From positions 1 to 10,526 of the forward strand of contig CAMLOB010000092.1 in NCBI GenBank assembly GCA_946481475.1: a stretch of 10,526 bases of DNA, given 5' to 3'. The DNA is from an uncultured Chlorobiota bacterium. Lineage in GTDB: Bacteria > Bacteroidota > Kapaibacteriia > OLB7. The position numbers and the translations under genes are program-made. The notes beneath the pieces were generated by a model, which saw only the letters and a list, made by a program, of their open reading frames with translations, was not told where the DNA came from and searched no databases. Each line of letters opens with the position of its first letter. Positions within the stretch are counted from its first letter, which is position 1. Below are positions 1 through 7,317 of the stretch, piece after piece.

Positions 1-3000
1 ACTTGATGAAGAGATCACCGGCGTCCCCCACTGCCCGGGGTCGAGTCCTTTGTGATAGCCGACGGTCTGCTTGATCGGCATCAGTTCATAATCGGAGACC
101 GGAAGACCGGCTGAGGAATCGAAGTAGTCCTTGAAGACGAGTTCTCGCAGGAGAACTTCCCGCTCACCGGCACTGGCGTGAGCGGAGCTCCAGGGATGTG
201 CCGTCCAGACGACCGAGGCAATGACCGAGGAGTCATTGATGCGACGCCAGGTCAGCGAGGGGTGAGAGTTCTGCGTGCTGATCGGGTCGGCCGGACCGGT
301 GGTCGTGCTGATCCAGTGCTCGATCGGTTCCCAGAGGACGGCCCCGAGGGAATCCATGGGGAGTGACCGGCGGAGATAGACGTGCCAGTCGTTGGCGTTG
401 GAATCGAATCGGTGGTAGACGGCCATGTATCTCTGATCGTCGGCCAGGTAGAGACACTTGCGTTGGTTATTCCGCGTCAGGATGCCGGGAATCATGGATT
501 CGTCAGGCTGGGCATATGTAACCATGAGTAAACAAGCTCGACCCGGCCCCAGCAAAACGTTGAATTTGCCGGTTCCCAGAGCGGAAAGGTCCAGGACCGT
601 GTCGACTCTGGCCCGTTTACCGATCAGCGGCAGGTGTGCCGTATCGGGAAACACTTCCTGCACCCGGACGAAATTGCTGTACTGATCCGACGTATCGGGA
701 TTCCTCAGATTCAGGTCAAGTTCGATGACCCGCGTACCGGTCAGCGTGTCAAGAATCGCCTTAGTCGCCGCCGAGTAGCCGATGTCTGCGCTGTCGTAGT
801 TCTCTACCGAAAAGGCGCGGCGGTTTGTCACAGATATCCAGTTCGTGTCCAGCAACCGGTTCCGCACCCCGCCGGTCGTGTCGATCATCGTGTCGTAGAA
901 TCCCAGTTCTACGTATGTCCGCCACGCCGAATCGATCTCGCCGGTCACCGGATGCCACGACCGAACGTTCGTCACGATCTCATCCGACGGCAGCGTCCGG
1001 TGAGTCACACCTCCACTTCCGTCATATCCTGCAGCCGGTTCATCCACCTGAAAGTGGACGCTGTAGGCATCCCGCCACCGCAACCGCTTCATCACCGGAC
1101 CGAGTTGCTTGTACCAGGGCAGCAGCGACTTCAACTCCGTGTACGTGTCGCGGAAACCGAAATAGAGTTCGCCGAACATCGCGAACGTATCGCGACTGAA
1201 TTCACCTTCCGCGTTGAGAAACGCGATCTTCCGGTTCTGCATCGGCATGTTGATCACGTTGTAGAGCGAATCGCGCATGTAGATGCCGGCAAAGCCGTTC
1301 TCATTGAACCCTCCCTCACTCACCAGATAGTTCGTATCGCGGTTCGAGGCCGTGTCGTTCAGAACTTCGGCAATCGATTCGGCACTGCTGTCCTTCTGAA
1401 ACCACGGAGAAAAATTCGTCTTATAAAAAACAAGCCCGTATGATCCGTAGCCGAGAACCATCGAGTTGAGCATGGCCCGCACCTCCGCCCGCACGAAACG
1501 GTGGTCCATTATCGTGTCGTAGCGGTTTTCTCCCGCATCCCAGAAAATCTTGAAGTTGCTCTGCAAGCCGGCGTAGCCGGTGTAGCGTCGTCCGGTGACC
1601 CGCCCCAGATGGGCCGTCTCATACATCGTCTTCATCCGCCAGAGATTCGTTTTATGCGAGATCGGGAAATCCTGTCCCGGGATCGCCGCACCCAGTCTTC
1701 CGTGCTGCCAGATCAGTTCCATCGTATCGATGCGCCCCTTCAGTAGCGAGTAGTAGCCCGCTACGGACATCGAATCGAAGTCGAACAGCAGAGGGATATC
1801 GAATCTTCCCCCGTTGTGCTGCGCGGCACTCGGAATGTCGGAAATCGATACGCCATTTGCTTTGATATCGAAGTAGTCGCCGAAGTTCCAGAAGCCGGTT
1901 CCGATATAGCTGCCGACGACCGAGCGGTTGGCGTTGCCGTTCCACTGAAGATACGGGAGGGCCCAGCCGTGCTCGGCGGTCATCGTGTCACCGGGACCGA
2001 AGGCGTAGAGCGGATTATTCTCCACGACGTTTTCCTGCAACCCGCGAAAGCCGTTGTAGGCGAGCATCGGAGGTTCGTCGGAGCCGTAGACGTTGAGGAA
2101 ACCGGATTTGAGCGTGGAGTCGGGGAGCTTCATCGCCAGCGTGTCGATCTCCCGGCGGACGGCATTCCGGTAGCTGACCCCCTCCGCCTCATCGGTCCAG
2201 AGCATGTGCGTAATCGAATCGCGGATGCTGACCGAGTGCAATGCCATCTTCTCGGTGCCGACGTAGATCACCTCCAGATCGATGCTCTTGGCCGTCACGC
2301 CGGTGTCGGTCGGACCGCCCATTCCTTCGCGCTGGAAGTTAATCCGCTTGGCGACTTCGCGGTATGCGTTCCAGTTAGAAAAAGGAGGTGGATCTACAGG
2401 AGCTAGTTCTCCTCGTGTAACAGCGACCGACTTGTACAGAAACCGCATGTTCGTTGTAGCAGTATCCGGAGCACCTGTAACGTTTGCCGAATCCCGATAC
2501 GTCTTCCATTTATCCACCTCGTAGTACACGTTCAGGACCAGCATCGTGTCGCCGTTGCTTCCCCCTCCACCTTCAAACAGATGCCCCTTCACCACAAGGT
2601 AATGCGGAAGGCGAAACGTGTTCCAGTAGTCTCCCTTGTGATATCCCGGATGATCCGGATCGGGATACGCATAGTTGACGCCGTCGAAGAGTTCCGACGA
2701 GTTGATCGGATTTGTCGTCTTTACCCAACTTGTCCCGTTGAAGGTGGAATCCCAACGCTCGGTCTGACCCGACTGATACCGGAACGCAATCCCCGAGGCC
2801 ACCGTGTCACCCGCCATCGACGGGCTGTAGACCGCCTCGCGATAGGAAAAGTTCTTGTACCGTGGATAGCTGTGCTGATAGAATGTATTCGTTCGCAATT
2901 CCGTCGTGTCAACTCGCGTAAACTTGTTGTCGTACCACCGCGAGACCGTCAACAGGTTCGTCAGCGCCCCGATCGCTCGCATCTCCGACGTGTCGAACGG

Positions 3001-3420
3001 ATAGAACACCGCCTCGCGTGCCTCCTGCGACTGGTTGATGTACGACGGCACACCGTGGGTGCCCCCGTAGATCGCCAACGGCACCACATACTTTCCCGAA
3101 GGGGCCGAGTTGATCAGCGTCTGGTAGCGACCCCAGTAATCAAACAGACCAACGCCCTTCTCCACCGAGTAGATTGCGTAATCGGCGTTAATCCGCTCCA
3201 TGTAGTCCCAAACCTCGTTCATCGCCACCTGGTTGTAGGTGTAGAAGAAGATCCCGACCGGGAAGTCCGACGGATATTTCCGCGTGATCGTCACACGGTC
3301 GACCGCCGTCGAATCGTACCAGTCCCGGTAGCCGGGAGGTTGTGCCGAACTTTGCTCGACCTCCCCGACGAGCAACAGCAACAGGGTGAGACCGAAAACC
3401 CCGAGCCATCCGGAACGCAT
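1..3420 (-). CDS. Large secreted protein, glycoside-hydrolase-like, C-terminus beyond window
   Basis: I read this frame by hand from the ATG at 3420 to base 1: 1140 codons with no stop, so the gene continues off the left edge. Residues 1-26 form a signal peptide (Arg near the start, a Leu-rich core, Ala26 before Gln27), so the product is exported. Residues ~40-960 look like a TIM-barrel glycosidase: a GIFFYTYNQ strand near 50, an acidic VYGSDEPP motif with Asp448-Glu449, a segment at 643-665 (RAEVRAMLNSMVLGYGSYGL) like the late barrel helix and strand of such enzymes, then a beta-rich part ending in NVLLGPG near 955. Residues ~981-1140 resemble beta-propeller blades (LYLADDQRYMAVYH). Family and substrate are inference; I cannot assign a GH family or catalytic pair. 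A T9SS tail is expected off-window because the neighbours have one. In-frame ATGs also exist at 3474 and 3462; the latter has GGAG six bases upstream and would add 14 residues. I chose 3420 because it gives a compact signal peptide. The ORF is sure, the function is not. Confidence 0.88.
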   Translation of the reverse strand, partial: MRSGWLGVFGLTLLLLLVGEVEQSSAQPPGYRDWYDSTAVDRVTITRKYPSDFPVGIFFYTYNQVAMNEVWDYMERINADYAIYSVEKGVGLFDYWGRYQTLINSAPSGKYVVPLAIYGGTHGVPSYINQSQEAREAVFYPFDTSEMRAIGALTNLLTVSRWYDNKFTRVDTTELRTNTFYQHSYPRYKNFSYREAVYSPSMAGDTVASGIAFRYQSGQTERWDSTFNGTSWVKTTNPINSSELFDGVNYAYPDPDHPGYHKGDYWNTFRLPHYLVVKGHLFEGGGGSNGDTMLVLNVYYEVDKWKTYRDSANVTGAPDTATTNMRFLYKSVAVTRGELAPVDPPPFSNWNAYREVAKRINFQREGMGGPTDTGVTAKSIDLEVIYVGTEKMALHSVSIRDSITHMLWTDEAEGVSYRNAVRREIDTLAMKLPDSTLKSGFLNVYGSDEPPMLAYNGFRGLQENVVENNPLYAFGPGDTMTAEHGWALPYLQWNGNANRSVVGSYIGTGFWNFGDYFDIKANGVSISDIPSAAQHNGGRFDIPLLFDFDSMSVAGYYSLLKGRIDTMELIWQHGRLGAAIPGQDFPISHKTNLWRMKTMYETAHLGRVTGRRYTGYAGLQSNFKIFWDAGENRYDTIMDHRFVRAEVRAMLNSMVLGYGSYGLVFYKTNFSPWFQKDSSAESIAEVLNDTASNRDTNYLVSEGGFNENGFAGIYMRDSLYNVINMPMQNRKIAFLNAEGEFSRDTFAMFGELYFGFRDTYTELKSLLPWYKQLGPVMKRLRWRDAYSVHFQVDEPAAGYDGSGGVTHRTLPSDEIVTNVRSWHPVTGEIDSAWRTYVELGFYDTMIDTTGGVRNRLLDTNWISVTNRRAFSVENYDSADIGYSAATKAILDTLTGTRVIELDLNLRNPDTSDQYSNFVRVQEVFPDTAHLPLIGKRARVDTVLDLSALGTGKFNVLLGPGRACLLMVTYAQPDESMIPGILTRNNQRKCLYLADDQRYMAVYHRFDSNANDWHVYLRRSLPMDSLGAVLWEPIEHWISTTTGPADPISTQNSHPSLTWRRINDSSVIASVVWTAHPWSSAHASAGEREVLLRELVFKDYFDSSAGLPVSDYELMPIKQTVGYHKGLDPGQWGTPVISSSS

Positions 3421-3455
3421 ACTCCGGGGATTTCGATCGTGTTGTGAATTGTGGT

Positions 3456-3479
3456 TATACATAGGATTCTCCATGTATA
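3456..3479 (-). promoter_or_regulatory. Hairpin around the upstream start codons of the glycoside-hydrolase-like gene
   Basis: TATACAT (3456-3462) and ATGTATA (3473-3479) are perfect inverted repeats. Inside them a bulged base and a GG/CC pair leave a 5-base loop. The alternative ATG codons at 3474 and 3462 lie in the stem arms, and GGAG lies in the loop region. In RNA this could affect which start is used; in DNA it could be a palindromic binding site. No T-run follows, so it is a poor terminator. The function is unproven. Confidence 0.35.
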
Positions 3480-3494
3480 TAGGTTATGGGTTCA

Positions 3495-3512
3495 GCAGCC
3501 GACGAAGGCTGC
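3495..3512 (-). terminator. Small GC-rich hairpin between FG-GAP gene A and the next gene
   Basis: GCAGCC (3495-3500) pairs with GGCTGC (3507-3512) around a 6-base loop, 35 bases past the stop of the upstream gene as transcribed. No U-tract follows on the minus strand, so this is at best a weak terminator or a 3'-end-stabilising hairpin. The rest of the 72-126 base gap holds a short (AC)n run and no promoter I can defend. Confidence 0.3.
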
Positions 3513-3546
3513 CTTGGATTCCACACTTGGGATGATACACACACAC

Positions 3547-5226
3547 TTATTGCTTGACCACCTCCCCGCTGCCGATCAGATTCCCCTCTTCATCAAAGGC
3601 AACGACGCGATAAGCACCCGAAGCCACATCGTTGCACTGCCACAATGCCGCACCCAGACCCGGATCCACTTCTCCGGCAACGACCTCGCGTCCAACCATG
3701 TCATAGACCACGAACCGCACCGGCTTGTGCTTCAGGTTCCCGCGCCAGGCGATATGCAATTCATCGACCACAGGGTTCGGCCACAGGTACAGACCACCCG
3801 ACTCTCCGGCAATCGGATATTCGCGCACACTCAACGTCGTGTCATCCAACGGAATCGTCGGCCCTCCCGCCACCACGAAGGCCACACCGCTGCGGAAGTT
3901 GTACTGCCAGTCCCCGGCGATGAAATCATCGTAGCCGTCGCCGGTCACGTCGCGAATTGCCATCATATTCAAGATGTCGACATCGTCCAGTGCCGGACTG
4001 TACCACGCATCATAGTCATAGTCCGGGCCATACTTCGCTCCCGAGACCAGCATCAGCGTCGGTAATTCGCCATTACGCCGCGGACCATAGAGCGGAAGCA
4101 TTTCATAGCGTCGGAGACTGTCATTGAGATAGCCCGGCGAGGCCGACAGGCGGCCGGTCTTGTAGAACAGGTCAGCAGAATCGACATCAAAACTTCGCGT
4201 GCGAACATTTCCTCGGGTCGACAGGAAGACCGATGTTCCGTCGACGCCTCCCCCCGTATATCCGGCAAGATCTACGGCATCGTCTCCATCGAGATGATAA
4301 AAACCGAAGTGACCGCTGCTTTGAAAGGCGGTCTGTCCGTTGATCAGAGGAAGATCACGATCCGGAGAACGCTCCGACCAGGAGCGGGGTGAATTTTCAT
4401 CCCCCCAGTAGAATCGCAGGTTCCAGCCTGCGTTCTCATAATATCCGCCGTAGGCCATGTCAAGCCGATGATCGCCGTCAAAATCCGCAAACCACGCACG
4501 CCAATTATCGGCATCACCGAATTGACTGGAATCCTTCACGATGACATCCGGTTCATCTAACTGAAACTCCGGCCCTCCGTAATAAATCCAGACCTGATTT
4601 GAACGATCCAACCCTGTATCGTGGCGTTCACCGACTCGAACACCTCCCAAAATTACTGCTATATCATCGATTTCATCGTTGTTTGCATCAATAACACTAA
4701 CGTCTAGGAAAAATCGTTCGATCGGCGGTTGTTGTCTACCAAAATCTATACTAACACTCGGCACTGCATTGACTCCTGTTTTTGTCACTTCATGCAGTTG
4801 CATTATATCATACGAACGGGTAGCTCCATCTACGACTTCCTTGTATCCATTAATAAAAAGGATGTAGTCTTTTTGGTTATGCCAGAAATCTCCAACGTGA
4901 GGTGTTGGCCATCCTACTGAATCTTTCACCCAGACTGGTTCTGTTGAAAGGAGTGTTCCACCGTCATAATAGTACCATCGCCGTGTTGATCCCTGATACT
5001 GGGCAAAATCGGCTGTGTCATCACCGCCAATGTCTTTTCCACCCCAGACATTCTCACCAAATTCCTCATTACTGATCCCATCCCCACGAACCTCCCACAC
5101 TTTCTTCAACTGTACTGCCTTCGGATTGGCCGTCAGGATATTTTGCCCATGGAGAGTCGTGCCCGTCAGCAGAAGCGCTCCGAGGAGCGGGAGAAAGAAG
5201 CGGATATAGGAAGGTGTAGAGCGCAT
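3547..5226 (-). CDS. Secreted FG-GAP/VCBS-repeat protein with T9SS tail, paralog A
   Basis: This 559-residue protein is exported: residues 1-27 form a signal peptide with a Leu-rich core and LHG before Gln28. The body has repeated strand-plus-Asp-loop units typical of FG-GAP/VCBS beta-propellers, with calcium-loop candidates at 65-73, 180-188 (DANNDEIDD), 248-256 (DFDGDHRLD), 313-319 and 426-434 (DVTGDGYDD). From about 478 a type A T9SS sorting domain follows (YLWPNPVVDELHIAW, then VYDMVGREV and SGAYRVV). The product is therefore expected to cross the outer membrane through T9SS and be released or attached to the surface. It is a tandem paralog of the gene at 7032-5353, with the same length and its own copy of the leader. 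Loops 1 and 2 are degenerate here: Gly replaces an Asp at 67 and Glu185 sits where Gly is usual. Residues ~64-178 are AT-rich and diverged from the paralog. The ATG at 5226 is chosen because a stop lies just upstream in frame. No enzymatic motif is visible; the ligand is unknown. Confidence 0.93.
   Translation of the reverse strand: MRSTPSYIRFFLPLLGALLLTGTTLHGQNILTANPKAVQLKKVWEVRGDGISNEEFGENVWGGKDIGGDDTADFAQYQGSTRRWYYYDGGTLLSTEPVWVKDSVGWPTPHVGDFWHNQKDYILFINGYKEVVDGATRSYDIMQLHEVTKTGVNAVPSVSIDFGRQQPPIERFFLDVSVIDANNDEIDDIAVILGGVRVGERHDTGLDRSNQVWIYYGGPEFQLDEPDVIVKDSSQFGDADNWRAWFADFDGDHRLDMAYGGYYENAGWNLRFYWGDENSPRSWSERSPDRDLPLINGQTAFQSSGHFGFYHLDGDDAVDLAGYTGGGVDGTSVFLSTRGNVRTRSFDVDSADLFYKTGRLSASPGYLNDSLRRYEMLPLYGPRRNGELPTLMLVSGAKYGPDYDYDAWYSPALDDVDILNMMAIRDVTGDGYDDFIAGDWQYNFRSGVAFVVAGGPTIPLDDTTLSVREYPIAGESGGLYLWPNPVVDELHIAWRGNLKHKPVRFVVYDMVGREVVAGEVDPGLGAALWQCNDVASGAYRVVAFDEEGNLIGSGEVVKQ
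3593..3954 (-). repeat. 362-bp tract identical to 5405-5766 (paralog A copy)
   Basis: Base-by-base comparison at a fixed offset of 1812 shows no mismatch over 362 bases, covering residues 425-545 of paralog A: the last Asp loop and most of the T9SS tail. Mismatches begin at once on both sides (3592 and 3955). Identity at synonymous sites means recent sequence exchange rather than selection on protein alone. Confidence 0.93.
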
Positions 5227-5251
5227 AAGATTTAGCTAAACTATCATGGCC

Positions 5252-5282
5252 TGAAGCTATGGGTTTTAACAGTTTCGTACAA
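5252..5282 (-). promoter_or_regulatory. Putative Bacteroidota-type promoter for FG-GAP paralog A
   Basis: Reading the minus strand, TTG (5282-5280) is followed after 20 bases by TAGCTTCA (5259-5252), close to the Bacteroidota -33 TTG / -7 TAnnTTTG pattern. It lies about 25 bases upstream of the ATG. The same two elements with the same spacing occur in the paralog's leader. The assignment rests on consensus match and conservation only. Confidence 0.42.
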
Positions 5283-5352
5283 GGTAAAAATCCGTCCCTT
5301 TTTCTTCGATTGAGTGCATTTCACGCCTCTTTCTGTCGGTTGCCGGACCACT

Positions 5353-7032
5353 CTATCTTCGTTGCTTAACCACCTCCGCACTGCCGATCACCGTTCCCTC
5401 TTCGTCAAAGGCAACGACGCGATAAGCACCCGAAGCCACATCGTTGCACTGCCACAATGCCGCACCCAGACCCGGATCCACTTCTCCGGCAACGACCTCG
5501 CGTCCAACCATGTCATAGACCACGAACCGCACCGGCTTGTGCTTCAGGTTCCCGCGCCAGGCGATATGCAATTCATCGACCACAGGGTTCGGCCACAGGT
5601 ACAGACCACCCGACTCTCCGGCAATCGGATATTCGCGCACACTCAACGTCGTGTCATCCAACGGAATCGTCGGCCCTCCCGCCACCACGAAGGCCACACC
5701 GCTGCGGAAGTTGTACTGCCAGTCCCCGGCGATGAAATCATCGTAGCCGTCGCCGGTCACGTCGCGGATCGCCATCAGCTTCGAGAAATCCACATCCTCC
5801 TTTGCCGTGCTGAACCACGCCTCATAGTCATAATCCGGACCATACTTGCTGCCGGAAACCAGGATTAGCGACGGGTATTCGCCGTTGCGCAGCGGTGCAC
5901 CGAGCGACAACATCTCGTAGCGTCTCAGGCTGTCATTGAGGTAGCCGACCGATGGGGGAGAGAATCCGGTCTTGTAGAACAGATCGGCTGAGTCGGCATG
6001 GAAACTTCGTGTGCGGACATCTCCTCGGGTCGACAGGAAGACCGACGTCCCGTCCGTATCTCCTCCGGTATATCCGGCGATGTCTGCGCCATCGTCTCCG
6101 TCGAGTTGGAAGAACCCAAAGCTTACCGAGCTGCTAATACCGGTCTCTCCATTAATAAGAGGGACATCGCGGTCAGGAGGTCGTTCCGACCACGAGCGGG
6201 GCGAACGGTTATCTCCCCAATAAAACCGCAGGTTCCACCCAGCATTTTCGTAGTCTCCTGCGAAGGCCATGTCGAGTTGATGATCGCCGTCGAAATCCGC
6301 GAACCATGCACGCCAATTGTCGCCATCACCGAATTGACTGGAGTCCTTGACGATGACATCCGGCTCATCCAACTGAAAGTCCGGCCCTCCATAGTAAATC
6401 CAGACCTGATTAAAAAGATCAATCCCCGTATCACGGCGGTATCCCACACGAATACCTCCGAGAACCGCGATCACGTCATCAACACCATCATTATTTACAT
6501 CATGAACTGCTATCTCTCTCAGAAATCGCTCTATTGGAGGTTCTTTCGTGCCGTAATCTACCTTAATTATCGGTTCGCTGCTGATTCCTGAGTCCGTTAA
6601 TTCATACAATAACATGATATCATAATACCGGGTAGCTTGATCGACCACTTTTTTATAGCCACCCACGAATACGAACTGTTGCTTTCCACTACCCCAATAA
6701 TCCCCAATTGAGGGCCATCCTATTGAATCAACCATCTGAATGAATTCATTTGAAAGCTCCTTGCCCCCACCGTAAAAGTACCAGCGATACTCCGACAACT
6801 TCAATTGCCCATAATCAGCCGTATCGTCTCCATCGAGATCAACCCCGCCCCACACATCATACCCGAACTCCTCATTACTAATCCCATCCCCACGCACCTC
6901 CCACACTTTCTTCAACTGTACTGCTTTCGGGTTGGCTGTTAGTACATTTTGCCCATGGAGAGTAGTGCCCGTCAGGAGAAGCGCTCCGAGAAGCGGGAGG
7001 AAAATGCGGATATGGGAAGGTATAGAATGCAT
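5353..7032 (-). CDS. Secreted FG-GAP/VCBS-repeat protein with T9SS tail, paralog B
   Basis: This 559-residue paralog of gene A has the same layout: signal peptide at 1-27 (LHG before Gln28), FG-GAP/VCBS-like body, and T9SS type A sorting domain from about 476 to the end. Its calcium-loop candidates are better kept than in A: 65-73 (DLDGDDTAD), 178-186 (DVNNDGVDD), 246-254 (DFDGDHQLD), 311-317, and 424-432 (DVTGDGYDD). Residues ~65-176 differ strongly from A, while 423-543 are identical. The C-terminus has two extra Arg residues. It is 126 bases upstream of A in transcription order, and no clear terminator separates them, so read-through is possible even though A has its own putative promoter. 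The start at 7032 is fixed by alignment with A and by an in-frame stop a few codons upstream; no Shine-Dalgarno sequence is visible. The likely role is an exported binding or adhesion protein; no catalytic motif is seen. Confidence 0.93.
   Translation of the reverse strand: MHSIPSHIRIFLPLLGALLLTGTTLHGQNVLTANPKAVQLKKVWEVRGDGISNEEFGYDVWGGVDLDGDDTADYGQLKLSEYRWYFYGGGKELSNEFIQMVDSIGWPSIGDYWGSGKQQFVFVGGYKKVVDQATRYYDIMLLYELTDSGISSEPIIKVDYGTKEPPIERFLREIAVHDVNNDGVDDVIAVLGGIRVGYRRDTGIDLFNQVWIYYGGPDFQLDEPDVIVKDSSQFGDGDNWRAWFADFDGDHQLDMAFAGDYENAGWNLRFYWGDNRSPRSWSERPPDRDVPLINGETGISSSVSFGFFQLDGDDGADIAGYTGGDTDGTSVFLSTRGDVRTRSFHADSADLFYKTGFSPPSVGYLNDSLRRYEMLSLGAPLRNGEYPSLILVSGSKYGPDYDYEAWFSTAKEDVDFSKLMAIRDVTGDGYDDFIAGDWQYNFRSGVAFVVAGGPTIPLDDTTLSVREYPIAGESGGLYLWPNPVVDELHIAWRGNLKHKPVRFVVYDMVGREVVAGEVDPGLGAALWQCNDVASGAYRVVAFDEEGTVIGSAEVVKQRR
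5405..5766 (-). repeat. 362-bp tract identical to 3593-3954 (paralog B copy)
   Basis: This is the second copy of the mismatch-free tract, covering residues 423-543 of paralog B. Just beyond it (5767 onward) the two genes again differ at many third codon positions. Which gene was donor cannot be told from this window. Confidence 0.93.
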
Positions 7033-7057
7033 ACACTTTAGCTAATGAATCATGGGC

Positions 7058-7088
7058 TGAAGTTATCGGTTTCAACAGTCTCACACAA
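7058..7088 (-). promoter_or_regulatory. Putative Bacteroidota-type promoter for FG-GAP paralog B
   Basis: On the minus strand TTG (7088-7086) precedes TAACTTCA (7065-7058) by 20 bases, ending about 25 bases before the ATG at 7032. Spacing and both elements match the paralog A leader. It lies downstream of the likely terminator at 7246-7220, which fits a new transcription unit starting here. Confidence 0.45.
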
Positions 7089-7219
7089 GGCAAAAATCGA
7101 TCCCTTTTTCTTCGTTTGAGTGCATTTAGGACCTCTTTCTGCCGATTGCGGACGTTGATTCCAAGAACGGTTTCCAAAAACGAACCAGAGATAAGTCATG
7201 AGCGGTTAATAAATACGAC

Positions 7220-7246
7220 AGCCATCACATCATTGATGTGATGGCT
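7220..7246 (-). terminator. Perfect 13-bp inverted repeat, likely transcription terminator
   Basis: AGCCATCACATCA (7220-7232) and its exact reverse complement (7234-7246) surround a single T; in RNA this gives a 12-bp stem with a 3-base loop. It lies 72 bases past the stop of the large repeat protein. On the minus strand it is followed by GTCGTATTTATTAA, T-rich but not a clean U-tract; on the plus strand by TGTTTATC. The placement between two genes supports a terminator, perhaps usable in both directions. A palindromic protein-binding site is the alternative. Confidence 0.6.
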
Positions 7247-7270
7247 TGTTTATCCTCTGCATTGCAGCAC

Positions 7271-7292
7271 CGGCAACAACTGATTATTGCCG
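7271..7292 (-). other. 3'-UTR hairpin after the large Ig-repeat protein
   Basis: In minus-strand RNA, CGGCAAUAA and UUGUUGCCG pair as a 9-bp stem with one G-U pair and a UCAG loop. It starts 25 bases after the stop codon. No U-tract follows. It may shield the mRNA end or act with the stronger hairpin at 7246-7220. The remaining part of the 285-base gap is the paralog B leader and about 70 bases (7150-7219) in which I see nothing. Confidence 0.35.
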
Positions 7293-7317
7293 TGATTCAC
7301 CTGGTACATGGCTTTTG

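Larger units (their letters stand above)
3547..5343 (-). repeat. Tandem duplication unit A (leader plus FG-GAP gene)
   Basis: This unit is homologous to 5353-7149. The 117-base leaders (5227-5343 and 7033-7149) align without gaps at 94 of 117 positions by hand count, and the coding parts align over their whole length with small indels. Similarity fades just upstream of the leader. The duplication therefore copied a gene with its own regulatory region. Confidence 0.85.
5353..7149 (-). repeat. Tandem duplication unit B (leader plus FG-GAP gene)
   Basis: This is the partner of unit A at 3547-5343. The leader keeps two long perfect blocks (14 bases, TCCCTTTTTCTTCG, and 12 bases, TTGAGTGCATTT, on the plus strand), which may be part of the untranslated leader or lie upstream of the promoter. 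B is transcribed first. Confidence 0.85.

Noticed and set aside
634..1443. Plus-strand open frame of 269 codons
   Set aside because: It lies wholly antisense to the 1140-codon exported protein, has no recognisable domain and has Arg/His/Val-rich composition typical of an antisense shadow in GC-rich DNA.
2581..3447. Plus-strand open frame of 288 codons
   Set aside because: Also antisense to the same gene, covering its signal peptide; no domain or plausible start context.
3536..3546. Short (AC)n run next to the stop of paralog A
   Set aside because: About five repeat units outside the coding frame; too short to argue for phase variation.
3451..5868. Two plus-strand frames (3451-4065 and 5314-5868) whose products share a long identical stretch
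   Set aside because: The shared stretch is just the antisense reading of the 362-bp identical tract; it is not independent evidence of a conserved protein.
6878..7177. Minus-strand 99-codon frame overlapping the start of paralog B and its leader
   Set aside because: The matching frame in the paralog A leader is broken by a TAA, so it is not conserved across the duplication; the overlap with a clear signal peptide in another frame makes it a shadow.
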